A stretch of 64,000 bases of DNA from Exiguobacterium sp. AM39-5BH (GCF_003467445.1 NZ_QSGS01000001.1:310001-374000); one strand, 5' to 3'. Shown: positions 1 through 8,524, counted from the first letter of the stretch. A program made the numbers and translations. The notes: generated by a model from the letters alone, not told the origin.

Positions 1-194
1 CGGTCGATTCGGCTCAAAACTTAGTCGTCATGAAAGTGTTGCCTGGCAATGCAGATGCGATCGGTGTCTTAATCGACCACTTGTCATGGGATGAGTTGAT
101 CGGGACGGTGTGCGGGGACGACACGATCTTGATGATCGCTCGGGATGACACGCAAGCGAAGCGAATCATTGAACGACTACTCGGAATGTTATGA
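1..194 (+). CDS. argR: Arginine repressor ArgR/AhrC, C-terminal part (5' truncated by window)
   Basis: The frame starting at base 3 reads without interruption to a TGA at 192-194. It encodes the last ~63 residues of the ArgR family. The visible part is the C-terminal hexamerisation and arginine-binding domain, including the GTVCGDDTILMIARD stretch, in which the paired acidic residues bind the arginine ligand in this family. ArgR represses arginine biosynthesis and activates catabolism when arginine is bound. The DNA-binding N-terminus lies outside the window. recN follows 13 bp later, the same order as ahrC-recN in Bacillus, so the two are probably co-transcribed. Identification is from memory of the family and is strong despite truncation. 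Confidence 0.88.
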   Translation, partial: VDSAQNLVVMKVLPGNADAIGVLIDHLSWDELIGTVCGDDTILMIARDDTQAKRIIERLLGML

Positions 195-207
195 GGTGAA
201 ATAGCGT

Positions 208-1905
208 ATGTTAGCAGAACTATCGATCAAACAATTTGCGATCATCGATGAACTGAACATCACGTTCAAACGTGGGATGACCGTATTGACGGGAGAGACC
301 GGGGCGGGGAAATCCATCTTGCTCGATGCCATCGGCCTGCTCGTCGGGGGCCGTGGTTCGAGTGAGTTCGTCCGCTATGGCCAAGACAAGGCGGAGATCG
401 AAGGGCTGTTCAACGTCGAATCCGATCATCCGATTATCGAGGCGGCGACCCAATACGGCATCGAGATTGAAGAAGGGACCGTCATTTTGCGCCGCGACCT
501 ACATAGCAGCGGAAAGAGCGTCTGCCGCGTCAACGGCAAGATGATGCCGTTGTCGACGCTTCGTGAGCTCGGACGGCTGCTCGTCGATATTCACGGCCAG
601 CATGAGCACCAACACTTGATGGATGCCGAATACCATCTCGGCATTTTAGATAATTTTGCCGAAGCCGAGCTCGCGCCGCTCCTCGAGCGTTATCGTGAGG
701 CTTACGTCGATTGGAAGAACGTCGCGGATGAGTTGAAGCGATTGAGTCAAAGCGAACAAGAACTGGCCCAACGCATGGACTTGCTCGCGTTCCAAACAAA
801 TGAGATCGAGGCGGCCGAACTGAAGGTCGGCGAAGAACAAGCGCTCACCGAGGAACGGAACGAGCTCGCCAACTTCGAGCGGATTCATCAACACGTACGG
901 TTATCATATGAGGCTGTCGCGGACGAAGCGAAAGGGCTCGACCAAATCGGGATTGCCATGCGCGAGATGGAAGAAGCGTCCACGTTGTCGTCCTCGCTCG
1001 CATCGATGGCCGAGACGATTTCAAACGCTTACTTTTTGCTTGAGGATGCCAAATTCCAGTTGAGAGATCAACTCGATTCACTCGAATTTGACCCGGTTCG
1101 GCTCGACGAGATTGAAACGAGGCTCGCCTTGTTCCAACAGTTGAAACGAAAATACGGGGCCACGATCGACGAAGTCATCACGTATGGGGAAAAAATTGCT
1201 GATGAGTTAAAATCGATGACGAATCGGGAGGAACATTTGCAAGAACTATCAGACCGGCTCGCCCGTCTCGAACAACAAGTTCGCACGACCGGACTTGCGT
1301 TATCGGCAGCCCGTAAACAAGCGGCGACCGAGCTCCAGAAAGCGATTCAGCGTGAGTTGAAGGAATTGTATATGGAAAAGACGCAGTTCGAAGTCCGGTT
1401 TAAAGAAGGAACGTTCAAAGCGGACGGTCTTGACCAAGTCGAGTTCTATATGATGACGAACGTCGGCGAACCGTTCAAGCCACTCGCCAAAGTCGCCTCG
1501 GGCGGGGAACTGTCGCGCGTCATGCTCGCGTTGAAGTCGATTTTCTCGCGGACGGTCGGTGTCGCCTCCATCATCTTCGACGAAGTCGACACAGGCGTTT
1601 CAGGGCGTGTCGCCCAGGCGATGGGTGAGAAGATTTTCCGTTTGTCGGTCGGGTCGCAAGTGCTCTGCATCACGCACTTGGCTCAAGTGGCGGCCATGGC
1701 GGACCAACACTTATATATCACGAAGACAGAAACGGATGAACGAACGAAGACGAACGTCTCGACGCTCGGGCATGCCGATCGCGTCGATGAGCTTGGACGG
1801 ATGATTGCCGGGGCGCAAATGACGGAATTAACGAAACAACACGTGGAGGAACTGCTCGCCATGTCTCTCCAATTAAAACGGAAGTTTATCGAAGGAGTGT
1901 CTTAA
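208..1905 (+). CDS. recN: DNA repair protein RecN
   Basis: A 565-residue SMC-like ATPase that acts at DNA double-strand breaks and promotes end tethering and recombination. The Walker A motif GETGAGKS is at about residues 29-36. A long coiled-coil region rich in E, L, R and K spans about 160-370. The ABC signature GGELSRVMLALK is near 431 and Walker B IIFDEVDTG near 454. Length matches the family (about 550-575). The ATG start has GAGGTGAA just upstream. It lies between argR and spo0A. In Bacillus spoIVB separates recN from spo0A, but here the stop codon is directly followed by the spo0A start. No defects seen. Confidence 0.97.
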   Translation: MLAELSIKQFAIIDELNITFKRGMTVLTGETGAGKSILLDAIGLLVGGRGSSEFVRYGQDKAEIEGLFNVESDHPIIEAATQYGIEIEEGTVILRRDLHSSGKSVCRVNGKMMPLSTLRELGRLLVDIHGQHEHQHLMDAEYHLGILDNFAEAELAPLLERYREAYVDWKNVADELKRLSQSEQELAQRMDLLAFQTNEIEAAELKVGEEQALTEERNELANFERIHQHVRLSYEAVADEAKGLDQIGIAMREMEEASTLSSSLASMAETISNAYFLLEDAKFQLRDQLDSLEFDPVRLDEIETRLALFQQLKRKYGATIDEVITYGEKIADELKSMTNREEHLQELSDRLARLEQQVRTTGLALSAARKQAATELQKAIQRELKELYMEKTQFEVRFKEGTFKADGLDQVEFYMMTNVGEPFKPLAKVASGGELSRVMLALKSIFSRTVGVASIIFDEVDTGVSGRVAQAMGEKIFRLSVGSQVLCITHLAQVAAMADQHLYITKTETDERTKTNVSTLGHADRVDELGRMIAGAQMTELTKQHVEELLAMSLQLKRKFIEGVS

Positions 1906-2637
1906 TTGATTACATTATGCATCGCGGACGACAATCGTGAAATCGTCGATTTGTTGACCCGCCAACTCGAGTCCGAAGACGATTTAAAAGTCGTCGGGAC
2001 CGCCTACGACGGCGAGGCATGCTTAGACGTCGTCAAGACACACCAGCCGGACGTGCTCCTGCTCGACATCATCATGCCCCACTTAGACGGCATCGGTGTG
2101 CTCGAACGATTACAGACGGAATTAGCGAACGCCAAACCGGAAGTGATCATGCTTAGTGCGTTCGGAAAAGATGAAGTCACGAAGCAGGCTGTTCAACTCG
2201 GCGCATCTTACTTTCTAGTGAAGCCGTTCAATATTCAACAATTAATCACGAAAATTCGAGAACTGGCCGCAGGTTCGAGCCGAGAGTTTGAGGCGATGTC
2301 ACCGGAAGAACTCGACATCTCGCTCTTGTTGCAACAACTCGGCATTTCGCCACGGATTAAAGGGTTCAAGTATATCCGTCAAGCCGTCGTATACGTCCGA
2401 GATCGTCAGGAGCTACTCGGATTGATCACGAAAGAGCTCTATCCGATGATCGCCAAAGAACATGGAACGACTTCATCTCGGGTCGAACGGGCGATGCGTC
2501 ACGCCATCAAGACAGCGTGGGAGAATGGAATGCGTGACCATGAGATGTTCAATGGGCGTCCGGAGCGTGATCGCAGTCCGAAAAACTCAGAATTCATTTC
2601 TTATTTTGTCACGTATCAATCGTTCAAACAGCAATAA
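1906..2637 (+). CDS. spo0A: Response regulator Spo0A
   Basis: A 243-residue response regulator and DNA-binding protein, the master regulator of post-exponential responses in Bacillus. The receiver domain (about 1-120) has the acidic pocket DDN at 8-10, the phosphoacceptor Asp in LLLDIIMPHLDG (residue 54) and the conserved Lys in VKPFN. The C-terminal effector domain carries TSSRVERAMRHAIKTAW, the family's hallmark DNA-recognition region. The linker is about 20 residues shorter than in B. subtilis (267 aa in total). The TTG start codon abuts the recN stop with no gap; GAAGGAG inside the end of recN serves as ribosome binding site. A hairpin terminator follows. No spoIVB is adjacent, fitting a non-sporulating host that uses Spo0A for something else (inference). 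Confidence 0.93.
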   Translation: MITLCIADDNREIVDLLTRQLESEDDLKVVGTAYDGEACLDVVKTHQPDVLLLDIIMPHLDGIGVLERLQTELANAKPEVIMLSAFGKDEVTKQAVQLGASYFLVKPFNIQQLITKIRELAAGSSREFEAMSPEELDISLLLQQLGISPRIKGFKYIRQAVVYVRDRQELLGLITKELYPMIAKEHGTTSSRVERAMRHAIKTAWENGMRDHEMFNGRPERDRSPKNSEFISYFVTYQSFKQQ

Positions 2638-2640
2638 TCG

Positions 2641-2672
2641 TTCAGGAGGGGACTCCCCTCCTGAATTTCTTT
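2641..2672 (+). terminator. Rho-independent terminator of the argR-recN-spo0A operon
   Basis: TTCAGGAGGGG-ACT-CCCCTCCTGAA forms an 11-bp perfect stem with a 3-nt loop, followed by a T-rich tract. It lies 3 bp after the spo0A stop codon. Confidence 0.9.
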
Positions 2673-2692
2673 TACTTTGTGTAAGAAAGCGC

Positions 2693-2720
2693 TTGCAATT
2701 CAAGTGAAACTTGTTATAAT
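2693..2720 (+). promoter_or_regulatory. SigA-type promoter for the large noncoding RNA
   Basis: TTGCAA at 2693-2698, a 16-bp spacer, and a perfect TATAAT at 2715-2720. The predicted transcript start is near 2727. No open reading frame of usual size follows before the terminator at 3249. Confidence 0.75.
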
Positions 2721-2726
2721 GAAAGT

Positions 2727-3249
2727 GTACCAAGTTACTTGGACGAGCGTCAGATGAACGCTTTCTAACGTGTTCCGGAACGGGTTAGAGCAAGAAATCA
2801 TCTCGGACCGCTATCCGTTAATAGCTCAGAGGTGGGAACGACATCTCAAATCGTCATCGTCCCGACGAGAGGTCGCGACGTACGCTCATTCGCGAGGCGA
2901 TTCCGGCATCGAGTTCGAAGCTAGGGACCGTGTCCGGGGAAAATGAATCGTTCAGTTGACCAAAAGGAGTGTTGTCAACCGTTGAACAGTTTATGGCAAG
3001 CGTTCGACTTCACGATGGATGGTTCGACATGACCCGATGAATCATTGTTAGTAACTCGAATGGTATGTTTCCGTTCACGCAAGACGGCAGTTACTAATTT
3101 CTTTCAAACTTCTTCATTAAGAAGACCATTGGACATCATGTCATAAGAGTGTAGCAAGTAGGAGAGGAGATCATCCGTAGTGATCACAATTCAATATGAA
3201 TAAAAAGGTTCCGCACTTGAAATGAAATCAAGTTAGGGAACCTTTTTTT
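2727..3249 (+). ncRNA. Candidate large structured noncoding RNA, ~520 nt, family not recognised
   Basis: This stretch has its own consensus promoter and a strong terminator but no convincing protein gene. Seen helices include TCTAAC/GTTAGA (2764-2769 with 2784-2789), a compound hairpin GTTCA+GTTGAC with GTCAAC+TTGAAC (2950-2960 with 2974-2987) whose loop shows AAGGAG, TTAGTAAC/GTTACTAA (3048-3055 with 3090-3097) enclosing CCGT/ACGG, CTTCTT/AAGAAG (3109-3124), GATCA/TGATC (3169-3185) and the terminator hairpin. It lacks the RNase P GAGGAAAGTCC element, tmRNA ends, an SRP Alu/tetraloop pattern and a T-box. It is far longer than 6S RNA. A 22-codon TTG-started ORF (2972-3040) has poor SD spacing (2 nt). 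Expression and function are inference. Confidence 0.6.
3202..3249. terminator. Bidirectional terminator between the large RNA and the DUF2627 gene
   Basis: AAAAAGGTTCC (to 3212) pairs with GGAACCTTTTT; CTTGA (3216-3220) pairs with TCAAG (3228-3232) inside. There is a T7 run on the + strand and a T5 run on the - strand, so it can end both the ncRNA and the leftward gene that stops at 3254. Confidence 0.88.
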
Positions 3250-3253
3250 GTGT

Positions 3254-3502
3254 TCAAGAATCTATTCGCGGGACTTTGCCTGTTTTCTTGTCACGATTGA
3301 AGATATAACCTGCCACGAAACCAATCCCACCCATCGCAATCAACAGTCCGAACGTTCCTTGTAACATCGAGGCGGCTGCCACCGATTCGATCCAAGAGAA
3401 CGGGACGCTCGTCTTGAGGAAGAAGCTGTCGCGAAGTAACTTGATGCCATAGACACCGAAGAGGCCAGGGATGATTAAGATCAACAGTGCGATGATGCGC
3501 AT
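3254..3502 (-). CDS. DUF2627 small membrane protein (YqzF-like)
   Basis: An 82-residue protein with two hydrophobic segments (about 3-22 and 43-67) and a basic, charged C-terminal tail. The MRIIALLILIIPGLFGVYGI start and the GYIFNRDKK end resemble the DUF2627/YqzF family of Bacillaceae. Function is unknown. It is preceded by GGAGGAG at a good distance. In B. subtilis yqzF sits just upstream of bkdR, as here, which supports the assignment. It is divergently arranged with bkdR. Confidence 0.75.
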   Translation of the reverse strand: MRIIALLILIIPGLFGVYGIKLLRDSFFLKTSVPFSWIESVAAASMLQGTFGLLIAMGGIGFVAGYIFNRDKKTGKVPRIDS

Positions 3503-3633
3503 AGGATCTCCTCCTTAACACTCATAAGTTTACCAGAAAACACATAGGGCGATACAGCCTTTTTTACGAGGTTGCGAAATCAGTTCAGGTTCAGTAGCAT
3601 GAATGCAGAACGTTAAAATTGGGGGATATCAGA

Positions 3634-5271
3634 ATGAATAAACGATTGATGATTGTCGGTGCGGGGAAAGGCGGGACCGAGGTATTAAAAATGTTGCTCG
3701 ACTCACCGCTCGTCACGGTCGTCGCCGTCATCGATCCCGAAACGACGGCTGAGGGGATGCAACTTGCACGGAACTTGGGGATTACGACGGCTGAAGATTG
3801 GCGGGCATGTGCCGACAAACGTCTCGACTTCGTGATTGAGACGACGGGCCGGGCCGAAACGTTTGATGAATTGAAAGGACATTTCGTGGACGCGGTCGTC
3901 TTGCCCGGCGAGTTCATTCGCATCGTTGTCGAGCGGCTGAAGCAAAACCAACAAATGCTCGAGGCAATCATCGATTGTACGAGCGAAGCCATCTCGGTCG
4001 CCGACCATAACGGAAACACGATTTTAATCAACCCGTCCTATACAAGACTGACAGGATTTAAGAAAGAAGACGTCGTCGACAAGCCAGCGACGGCTGATAT
4101 CGGCATGCAGGAAAGTGTCCACTTGAAAGTATTATCGACCGGACAAGGTGTGCGGGATATCCGGATGCAAATCGGAGCGACACGGCGCGATATTCTCGTC
4201 AATGCCGAACCGATTATCGTCGAGGGTAAATTGCGCGGGTCGGTCGGCGTCATCCGGGACGTGTCTCAAATCCGCGCGCTCCGTGATGAGTTACAAGAAG
4301 CGAAGACGCGGATCAGGAACTTAGAAGCTAAATATCAGTTTGCGGATATTATCGCGACGAGCGATGCGATGCGATTCGTCATCGAACAGGCCCGTCTCGC
4401 CGCGGTCACACCGGTCACCGTCCTCATTCGCGGGGAGTCGGGAACGGGCAAGGAACTATTCGCTCACGCCATCCACGGGGAGTCTCCGCGTAAGTATAAG
4501 AAATTCGTCCGTGTGAACTGTGCGGCCATTTCCCCGACGCTTCTCGAAAGTGAGTTGTTCGGTTACGAGGACGGAGCCTTCAGTGGCGCCAAACGAGGAG
4601 GCAAGGTCGGTTACTTCGAAGAGGCGGACGGTGGTTCGCTCTTTCTCGATGAAATCGGCGAGTTGCCGATCGATGTCCAAGTCAAATTGCTCCGTGTTCT
4701 TCAAGAACATGAAATCGTCCGAGTCGGCGGAACGAGTGCCATCCCCGTCGATGTGCGCATCATCGCAGCGACGAACGCCGACCTTGAACAAAAAGTAACC
4801 GATGGAACGTTCCGAGAAGACTTGTACTATCGGATTAACCGGATGCCAATCCATATCCCGCCTCTCCGAGATCGACTTGAAGAAATTGAACCGCTCTGTG
4901 AGCGCATCATTCGGAAACTAAATCAAGAATATGGACGTAGCGTGCGCGGCGTGAACCGCGAGGCGTCCGAGCTATTAAAGAATCAATATTGGAAAGGTAA
5001 CGTCCGCGAACTTGAAAACGTGATCGGACGGGCAATGATTTATATGGCTAGCAATGAGCAGTGGATTGGTCCGCATCACCTCCAGCTCTCGTCCCGCGTC
5101 ACCTCGACGCGATCGATCGAAGCGTTATCGTTGCAGGATGCCGTCTCGCGCTACGAGCGTGATTTGATTGAGCGGGCGATTGAAGACGCAGACGGAAACA
5201 AGTCGGAAGCTGCACGACGATTACACATATCAATTCGAACGCTGTATAATAAACTTGAGCGTATGCAATAA
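3634..5271 (+). CDS. bkdR: Sigma-54-dependent activator of branched-chain 2-oxoacid catabolism (BkdR-like)
   Basis: A 545-residue enhancer-binding protein. Residues 1-110 form a Rossmann-like region (IVGAGKGGTEVL), about 115-215 a PAS domain, and about 240-470 the AAA+ domain with Walker A GESGTGKE (about 268). The sigma-54 contact loop is GAFSGA (about 314; usually GAFTGA) and Walker B is GGSLFLDEIGE. The C-terminus is a Fis-type helix-turn-helix ending in NKSEAARRLHISIRTLYNKL. The ATG at 3634 is preferred over a TTG at 3619 because GGGGG lies 8 bp before it. The gene sits immediately upstream of the bkd operon, which carries a -24/-12 promoter, so it very likely activates ptb-bkdB in response to a branched-chain metabolite (ligand inferred). 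Confidence 0.93.
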   Translation: MNKRLMIVGAGKGGTEVLKMLLDSPLVTVVAVIDPETTAEGMQLARNLGITTAEDWRACADKRLDFVIETTGRAETFDELKGHFVDAVVLPGEFIRIVVERLKQNQQMLEAIIDCTSEAISVADHNGNTILINPSYTRLTGFKKEDVVDKPATADIGMQESVHLKVLSTGQGVRDIRMQIGATRRDILVNAEPIIVEGKLRGSVGVIRDVSQIRALRDELQEAKTRIRNLEAKYQFADIIATSDAMRFVIEQARLAAVTPVTVLIRGESGTGKELFAHAIHGESPRKYKKFVRVNCAAISPTLLESELFGYEDGAFSGAKRGGKVGYFEEADGGSLFLDEIGELPIDVQVKLLRVLQEHEIVRVGGTSAIPVDVRIIAATNADLEQKVTDGTFREDLYYRINRMPIHIPPLRDRLEEIEPLCERIIRKLNQEYGRSVRGVNREASELLKNQYWKGNVRELENVIGRAMIYMASNEQWIGPHHLQLSSRVTSTRSIEALSLQDAVSRYERDLIERAIEDADGNKSEAARRLHISIRTLYNKLERMQ

Positions 5272-5277
5272 ATTACC

Positions 5278-5291
5278 TGCACATATGTGCA
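5278..5291. promoter_or_regulatory. Perfect 14-bp palindrome, candidate BkdR upstream activating site
   Basis: TGCACATATGTGCA is a perfect palindrome 52 bp upstream of the -24 element. A second TGCAT...ATGCA pair follows at about 5288-5310. Enhancer-binding proteins bind such upstream dyads. Assignment to BkdR is inferred from position only. Confidence 0.5.
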
Positions 5292-5324
5292 TACCACGCA
5301 AAAAAATGCAGGGTAAAAGACCGT

Positions 5325-5338
5325 TTAAAGCGCTTTCA
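5325..5338. promoter_or_regulatory. cre-like catabolite (CcpA) site
   Basis: TTAAAGCGCTTTCA differs at one position from the cre palindrome TGAAAGCGCTTTCA. It lies just upstream of the -24 element, where CcpA binding would hinder activator-polymerase contact. In Bacillus the bkd operon is known to be under carbon and nitrogen control. Confidence 0.5.
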
Positions 5339-5342
5339 AAAA

Positions 5343-5358
5343 TGGAAACAATCTTGCA
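5343..5358 (+). promoter_or_regulatory. Sigma-54 (-24/-12) promoter of the bkd operon
   Basis: TGGAAAC-AATC-TTGCA matches the -24/-12 consensus, with exactly 10 nt between the invariant GG and GC. It is 36 bp upstream of the ptb start and directly follows the gene for a sigma-54 activator, so the pair is mutually supporting. Confidence 0.88.
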
Positions 5359-5393
5359 TGATAAAAAGTGAAGACAGGCAAGGGGGGACATGC

Positions 5394-6289
5394 ATGAATT
5401 TTGAACGGATGCTCGAAAAGGCGAAACGATTGGACGGACGCACCATCTCAATCGCCGGGGCCGCCGACGTGGAGGTCATCCACGCCGTCAAGCTCGCAAT
5501 AGATCACGGTCTATCCCGATTTAAATTGATTGGAGATGCTCGAGAGATTAAACGGTTGTGTGACGAGCACAGCATCGAAGAGGACGCGATCGATATCATC
5601 CACGTCAAAGGCGATAAAGAGATTGCCAAACGGGCGACGCTCGCGGTCAAGACAGGGGAAGCGGATGTGCTCATGAAAGGAATGGTCGCGACGTCGACGT
5701 CATGAAAGCCGTGCTCAGCCGCGAGGCAGGACTCCGGACGAATCGGACGCTCAGCCATATCGCCTTATTTCAAATCCCGAACCGGGAACGATTGATCGGG
5801 GTGACTGACGCGGCCATCCATATCGCGCCGACGCTCGAAGAGAAAGTGGACATCATCGGCAACGCCGTCGAGGCGATGAAAGACATCGGGTACGAGTTGC
5901 CGCGCGTCGCGGCCATCGCCGCCGTAGAAGTCGTTAATCCACAGATGACCGCGACGACGGATGCCGCGCTACTCACTCAAATGAACCGTCGCGGGCAAAT
6001 CAAAGGATGTGTCGTCGACGGGCCGCTCGCGCTCGATAATGCCGTCGATATGATTGCCGCCAAACAAAAAGGCATCGATAGCGATGTCGCTGGACAAGCC
6101 GACCTATTGCTCGTCCCATACATAGAGGTCGGCAACGTCCTTTATAAATCGATGATGTACTTTGCCGGGGCTAGTGTTGCGGCAATCGTCGTCGGAGCCG
6201 TTGCGCCGGTCGTCTTGACGAGCCGGGCCGACACGGCCGAAGCCAAACTGTACTCTCTCGCGTTCGCGCTCTTACACGCCAAAAAATAA
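5394..6289 (+). pseudogene. ptb: Phosphate butyryltransferase Ptb, split by a frameshift
   Basis: Two frames together encode a full-length ~299-residue Ptb. The first runs from ATG 5394 (GGGGGG just upstream) to a TGA at 5703-5705. The second covers 5702-6289 and continues in homologous sequence (KAVLSREAGLRTNRTLSHIALF). The family normally reads LMKGxVxTSxLLKAVL across this point, so one base is missing near 5698-5702. The enzyme interconverts butyryl/isobutyryl-type CoA esters and acyl phosphates, feeding Buk. The rest of the operon is intact in order, so a sequencing error is more likely than true loss. The ATGA overlap could mimic a coupled two-gene arrangement, but the protein would be cut inside a conserved core. 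Confidence 0.85.
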
Positions 6290-6309
6290 ACTTTACGGAG
6301 GAATTATCA

Positions 6310-7431
6310 ATGATGGAAACAAACATGGAACCACGCTTTCGGATTTTTGACGTCTTGCAGGCGGAAGATTATGAACAAATCGTCTTTTGCCAGGATCAGG
6401 CGTCAGGACTGAAAGCGATTATCGCGATTCACGACACGACACTCGGACCGGCTCTTGGCGGGCTACGGATGTGGAACTATGCGTCGGAAGAAGAAGCGCT
6501 TACGGACGTCCTTCGTCTCGCAAAAGGGATGACGTACAAAAACGCGGCGGCGGGACTCAACCTTGGTGGCGGGAAGGCCGTCATCATCGGTGACGCGAAG
6601 GCGGACAAGTCGGAAGCGCTCTTCCGCGCCTTCGGCCGTTACGTGCAATCGCTCAGCGGACGCTATATCACGGCCGAGGATGTCAATACGTCGGTCGCCG
6701 ATATGGACTTCATCCACATGGAAACGGATTACGTGACCGGCGTCAGCCCGGCGTTCGGATCAAGCGGCAACCCATCGCCGGTGACGGCGTATGGTGTGTA
6801 CCGCGGCATGAAGGCGGCGGCGAAATGGAAGTTCGGGTCGGACTCACTCGCTGGAAAGACGGTCGCTGTCCAAGGGGTCGGGAACGTCGCCTACAACTTA
6901 TGCCGTCATCTACATGAAGAAGGGGCCCACTTGGTCGTCACCGACATCAATGAAGAAGCACTCAAGCGCGCTGAGATGGACTTCGGTGCCACCGTCGTCA
7001 AACCGGACGAGATTTATGCGGTCGATTGTGACATCTTCGCCCCGTGTGCGCTCGGTGCGATCATCAATGATAAGACGATTCCGATGCTGAAAGCTCAAAT
7101 CGTGGCCGGTGCGGCGAACAACCAGCTCGCCGAGGATCGTCACGGGGAGTTGCTCGAGGAGCGCGGTATTCTTTATGCACCGGACTTCGTCATCAATGCG
7201 GGTGGCGTCATCAATGTGGCCGACGAGCTCGAAGGCTATAACCGTGAGCGGGCGATGAAGAAAGTCGAACTCATCTATGACAACATGCAGCGCGTCTTCG
7301 AGATCGCCGAGCGCGATGGGGTGCCGACGCATGTCGCCGCCGAGAAGATGGCAGAGGAACGGATTCAGATGATGTCCCGTTCACGCAGCCAGTTCTTGAA
7401 AGTTGAAAAGAGCTTATTGGGTGGACGCTAA
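6310..7431 (+). CDS. bcd: Branched-chain amino acid (leucine/valine) dehydrogenase
   Basis: A 373-residue Glu/Leu/Phe/Val dehydrogenase that deaminates leucine, isoleucine and valine to 2-oxoacids with NAD. The substrate-binding and catalytic lysines are Lys77 (MTYKNAA) and Lys89 (GGGKAVI), equal to Lys68 and Lys80 of the well-studied Bacillus enzyme after a 9-residue longer N-terminus. The NAD-binding Rossmann motif GVGNVAYNL lies near 185-195. GGAGG is 8 bp before ATG 6310; a second in-frame ATG is at 6313. It supplies the substrate for the BkdA/BkdB complex encoded downstream. Confidence 0.95.
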   Translation: MMETNMEPRFRIFDVLQAEDYEQIVFCQDQASGLKAIIAIHDTTLGPALGGLRMWNYASEEEALTDVLRLAKGMTYKNAAAGLNLGGGKAVIIGDAKADKSEALFRAFGRYVQSLSGRYITAEDVNTSVADMDFIHMETDYVTGVSPAFGSSGNPSPVTAYGVYRGMKAAAKWKFGSDSLAGKTVAVQGVGNVAYNLCRHLHEEGAHLVVTDINEEALKRAEMDFGATVVKPDEIYAVDCDIFAPCALGAIINDKTIPMLKAQIVAGAANNQLAEDRHGELLEERGILYAPDFVINAGGVINVADELEGYNRERAMKKVELIYDNMQRVFEIAERDGVPTHVAAEKMAEERIQMMSRSRSQFLKVEKSLLGGR

Positions 7432-7432
7432 G

Positions 7433-8524
7433 ATGACAAGACAGCTCATTCTTGCCATCAACCCGGGTTCGACGTCGACGAAAGTCGGTTTGTTTGACGG
7501 AGCGGACGAGATCTTGTCTCGTACCGTCCGTCACGGGGCCGACGTCACAGGATTGTCACTTCCGGAGCAATTGCCACATCGCGAGCGCGAAGTGCGGGAC
7601 TTATTGGGCGAGTCGAATATCGCGGGCGAGGACTTGTCCGCAATCGTCGGTCGCGGCGGTTTGCTGGCCCCGATAACATCGGGGACGTACGCCGTCAACC
7701 CGCTCATGCGTGAAGATTTGGCAAGCGGTCGCTTCGGGATGCATGCCTCGAACTTGGGCGGGTTGCTCGCTCACAAGCTCGGTGAATTATTTCAAGTACC
7801 GAATTTTATCGTCGATCCGGTCGTCGTCGACGAGCTCGGCCCGCTCGCGCGTTTGACGGGAATGCCCGAAATCAATCGTCGTAGCATCTTCCACGCCTTG
7901 AACCAAAAAGCGGTCGCAAAACGATTTGCCGCTGAAAATGGAAGCGATTACAAAAACTTGAACTTGATTATCGCCCACCTCGGAGGCGGCATCACGGTCG
8001 GTGCCCACTCCAAAGGGGCCGTCATTGATGTGAACAACGGACTTGACGGTGACGGGCCTCTCGCACCGGAACGGGCTGGCTCGATTCCTGTTGGACAGGT
8101 GGTAGAACTATGTTATAGTACCAGGTATAAAGAGTCGGAAATGAAACAGAAAATCGTCGGGCGCGGCGGGTTGTTCGCCCACCTCGGGACGTTCGACGCG
8201 ATTGAAATCGAACAGCGCATAGCAGATGGGGATGAACAGGCCGCTCTTCTTTACGAGACGATGGCGTATCGCGTCGCCCAGGAGATCGCCAAACACGGCG
8301 CCACGTTACGCGGCGACGTCGACGCGATTTTGTTGACGGGCGGCATCGCTTATTCGACTTGGCTGACCGAGCAAATCAGTGTGCGCGTCGGCTATTTGGC
8401 GCCGGTCCATATTTATCCGGGTGAAGACGAGCTGAAGGCACTCGCCGAAGGCGCACTCCGGGCCATCCGACAAGAAGAAGCAGTTCGAGAATATGAGGGG
8501 GATACACATGGCACGAGAATTTGA
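7433..8524 (+). CDS. buk: Butyrate kinase
   Basis: A 363-residue acetokinase-family enzyme that transfers phosphate from branched or straight butyryl phosphate to ADP. The motif AINPGSTSTKVGLFD is at the N-terminus. HLGGGITVGAHSKG and the LTGGIAYS nucleotide-site motif are present in order. The ATG at 7433, one base after the bcd stop, is chosen over a TTG at 7403 because GGGTGG lies 8 bp before it. It overlaps lpdV by 17 bp. Together with Ptb it makes ATP from acyl-CoA produced by the dehydrogenase complex. Confidence 0.94.
   Translation: MTRQLILAINPGSTSTKVGLFDGADEILSRTVRHGADVTGLSLPEQLPHREREVRDLLGESNIAGEDLSAIVGRGGLLAPITSGTYAVNPLMREDLASGRFGMHASNLGGLLAHKLGELFQVPNFIVDPVVVDELGPLARLTGMPEINRRSIFHALNQKAVAKRFAAENGSDYKNLNLIIAHLGGGITVGAHSKGAVIDVNNGLDGDGPLAPERAGSIPVGQVVELCYSTRYKESEMKQKIVGRGGLFAHLGTFDAIEIEQRIADGDEQAALLYETMAYRVAQEIAKHGATLRGDVDAILLTGGIAYSTWLTEQISVRVGYLAPVHIYPGEDELKALAEGALRAIRQEEAVREYEGDTHGTRI

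Noticed and set aside
2727..3249. Large RNA as RNase P RNA, tmRNA, 6S RNA or a T-box leader
   Set aside because: The conserved RNase P core, the tmRNA ends and the T-box sequence are absent. It is much longer than 6S RNA, and its terminator is not followed by a rightward gene close enough to be controlled.
5326..5410. Extended N-terminus of ptb from 5358
   Set aside because: The longer frame would begin inside the promoter region, whereas ATG 5394 has a strong GGGGGG site at the right distance.
5394..6289. ptb as two coupled genes or a programmed frameshift
   Set aside because: The cut lies in a conserved core helix, no slippery heptamer or downstream pseudoknot was seen, and several neighbouring genes show the same kind of one-base loss.
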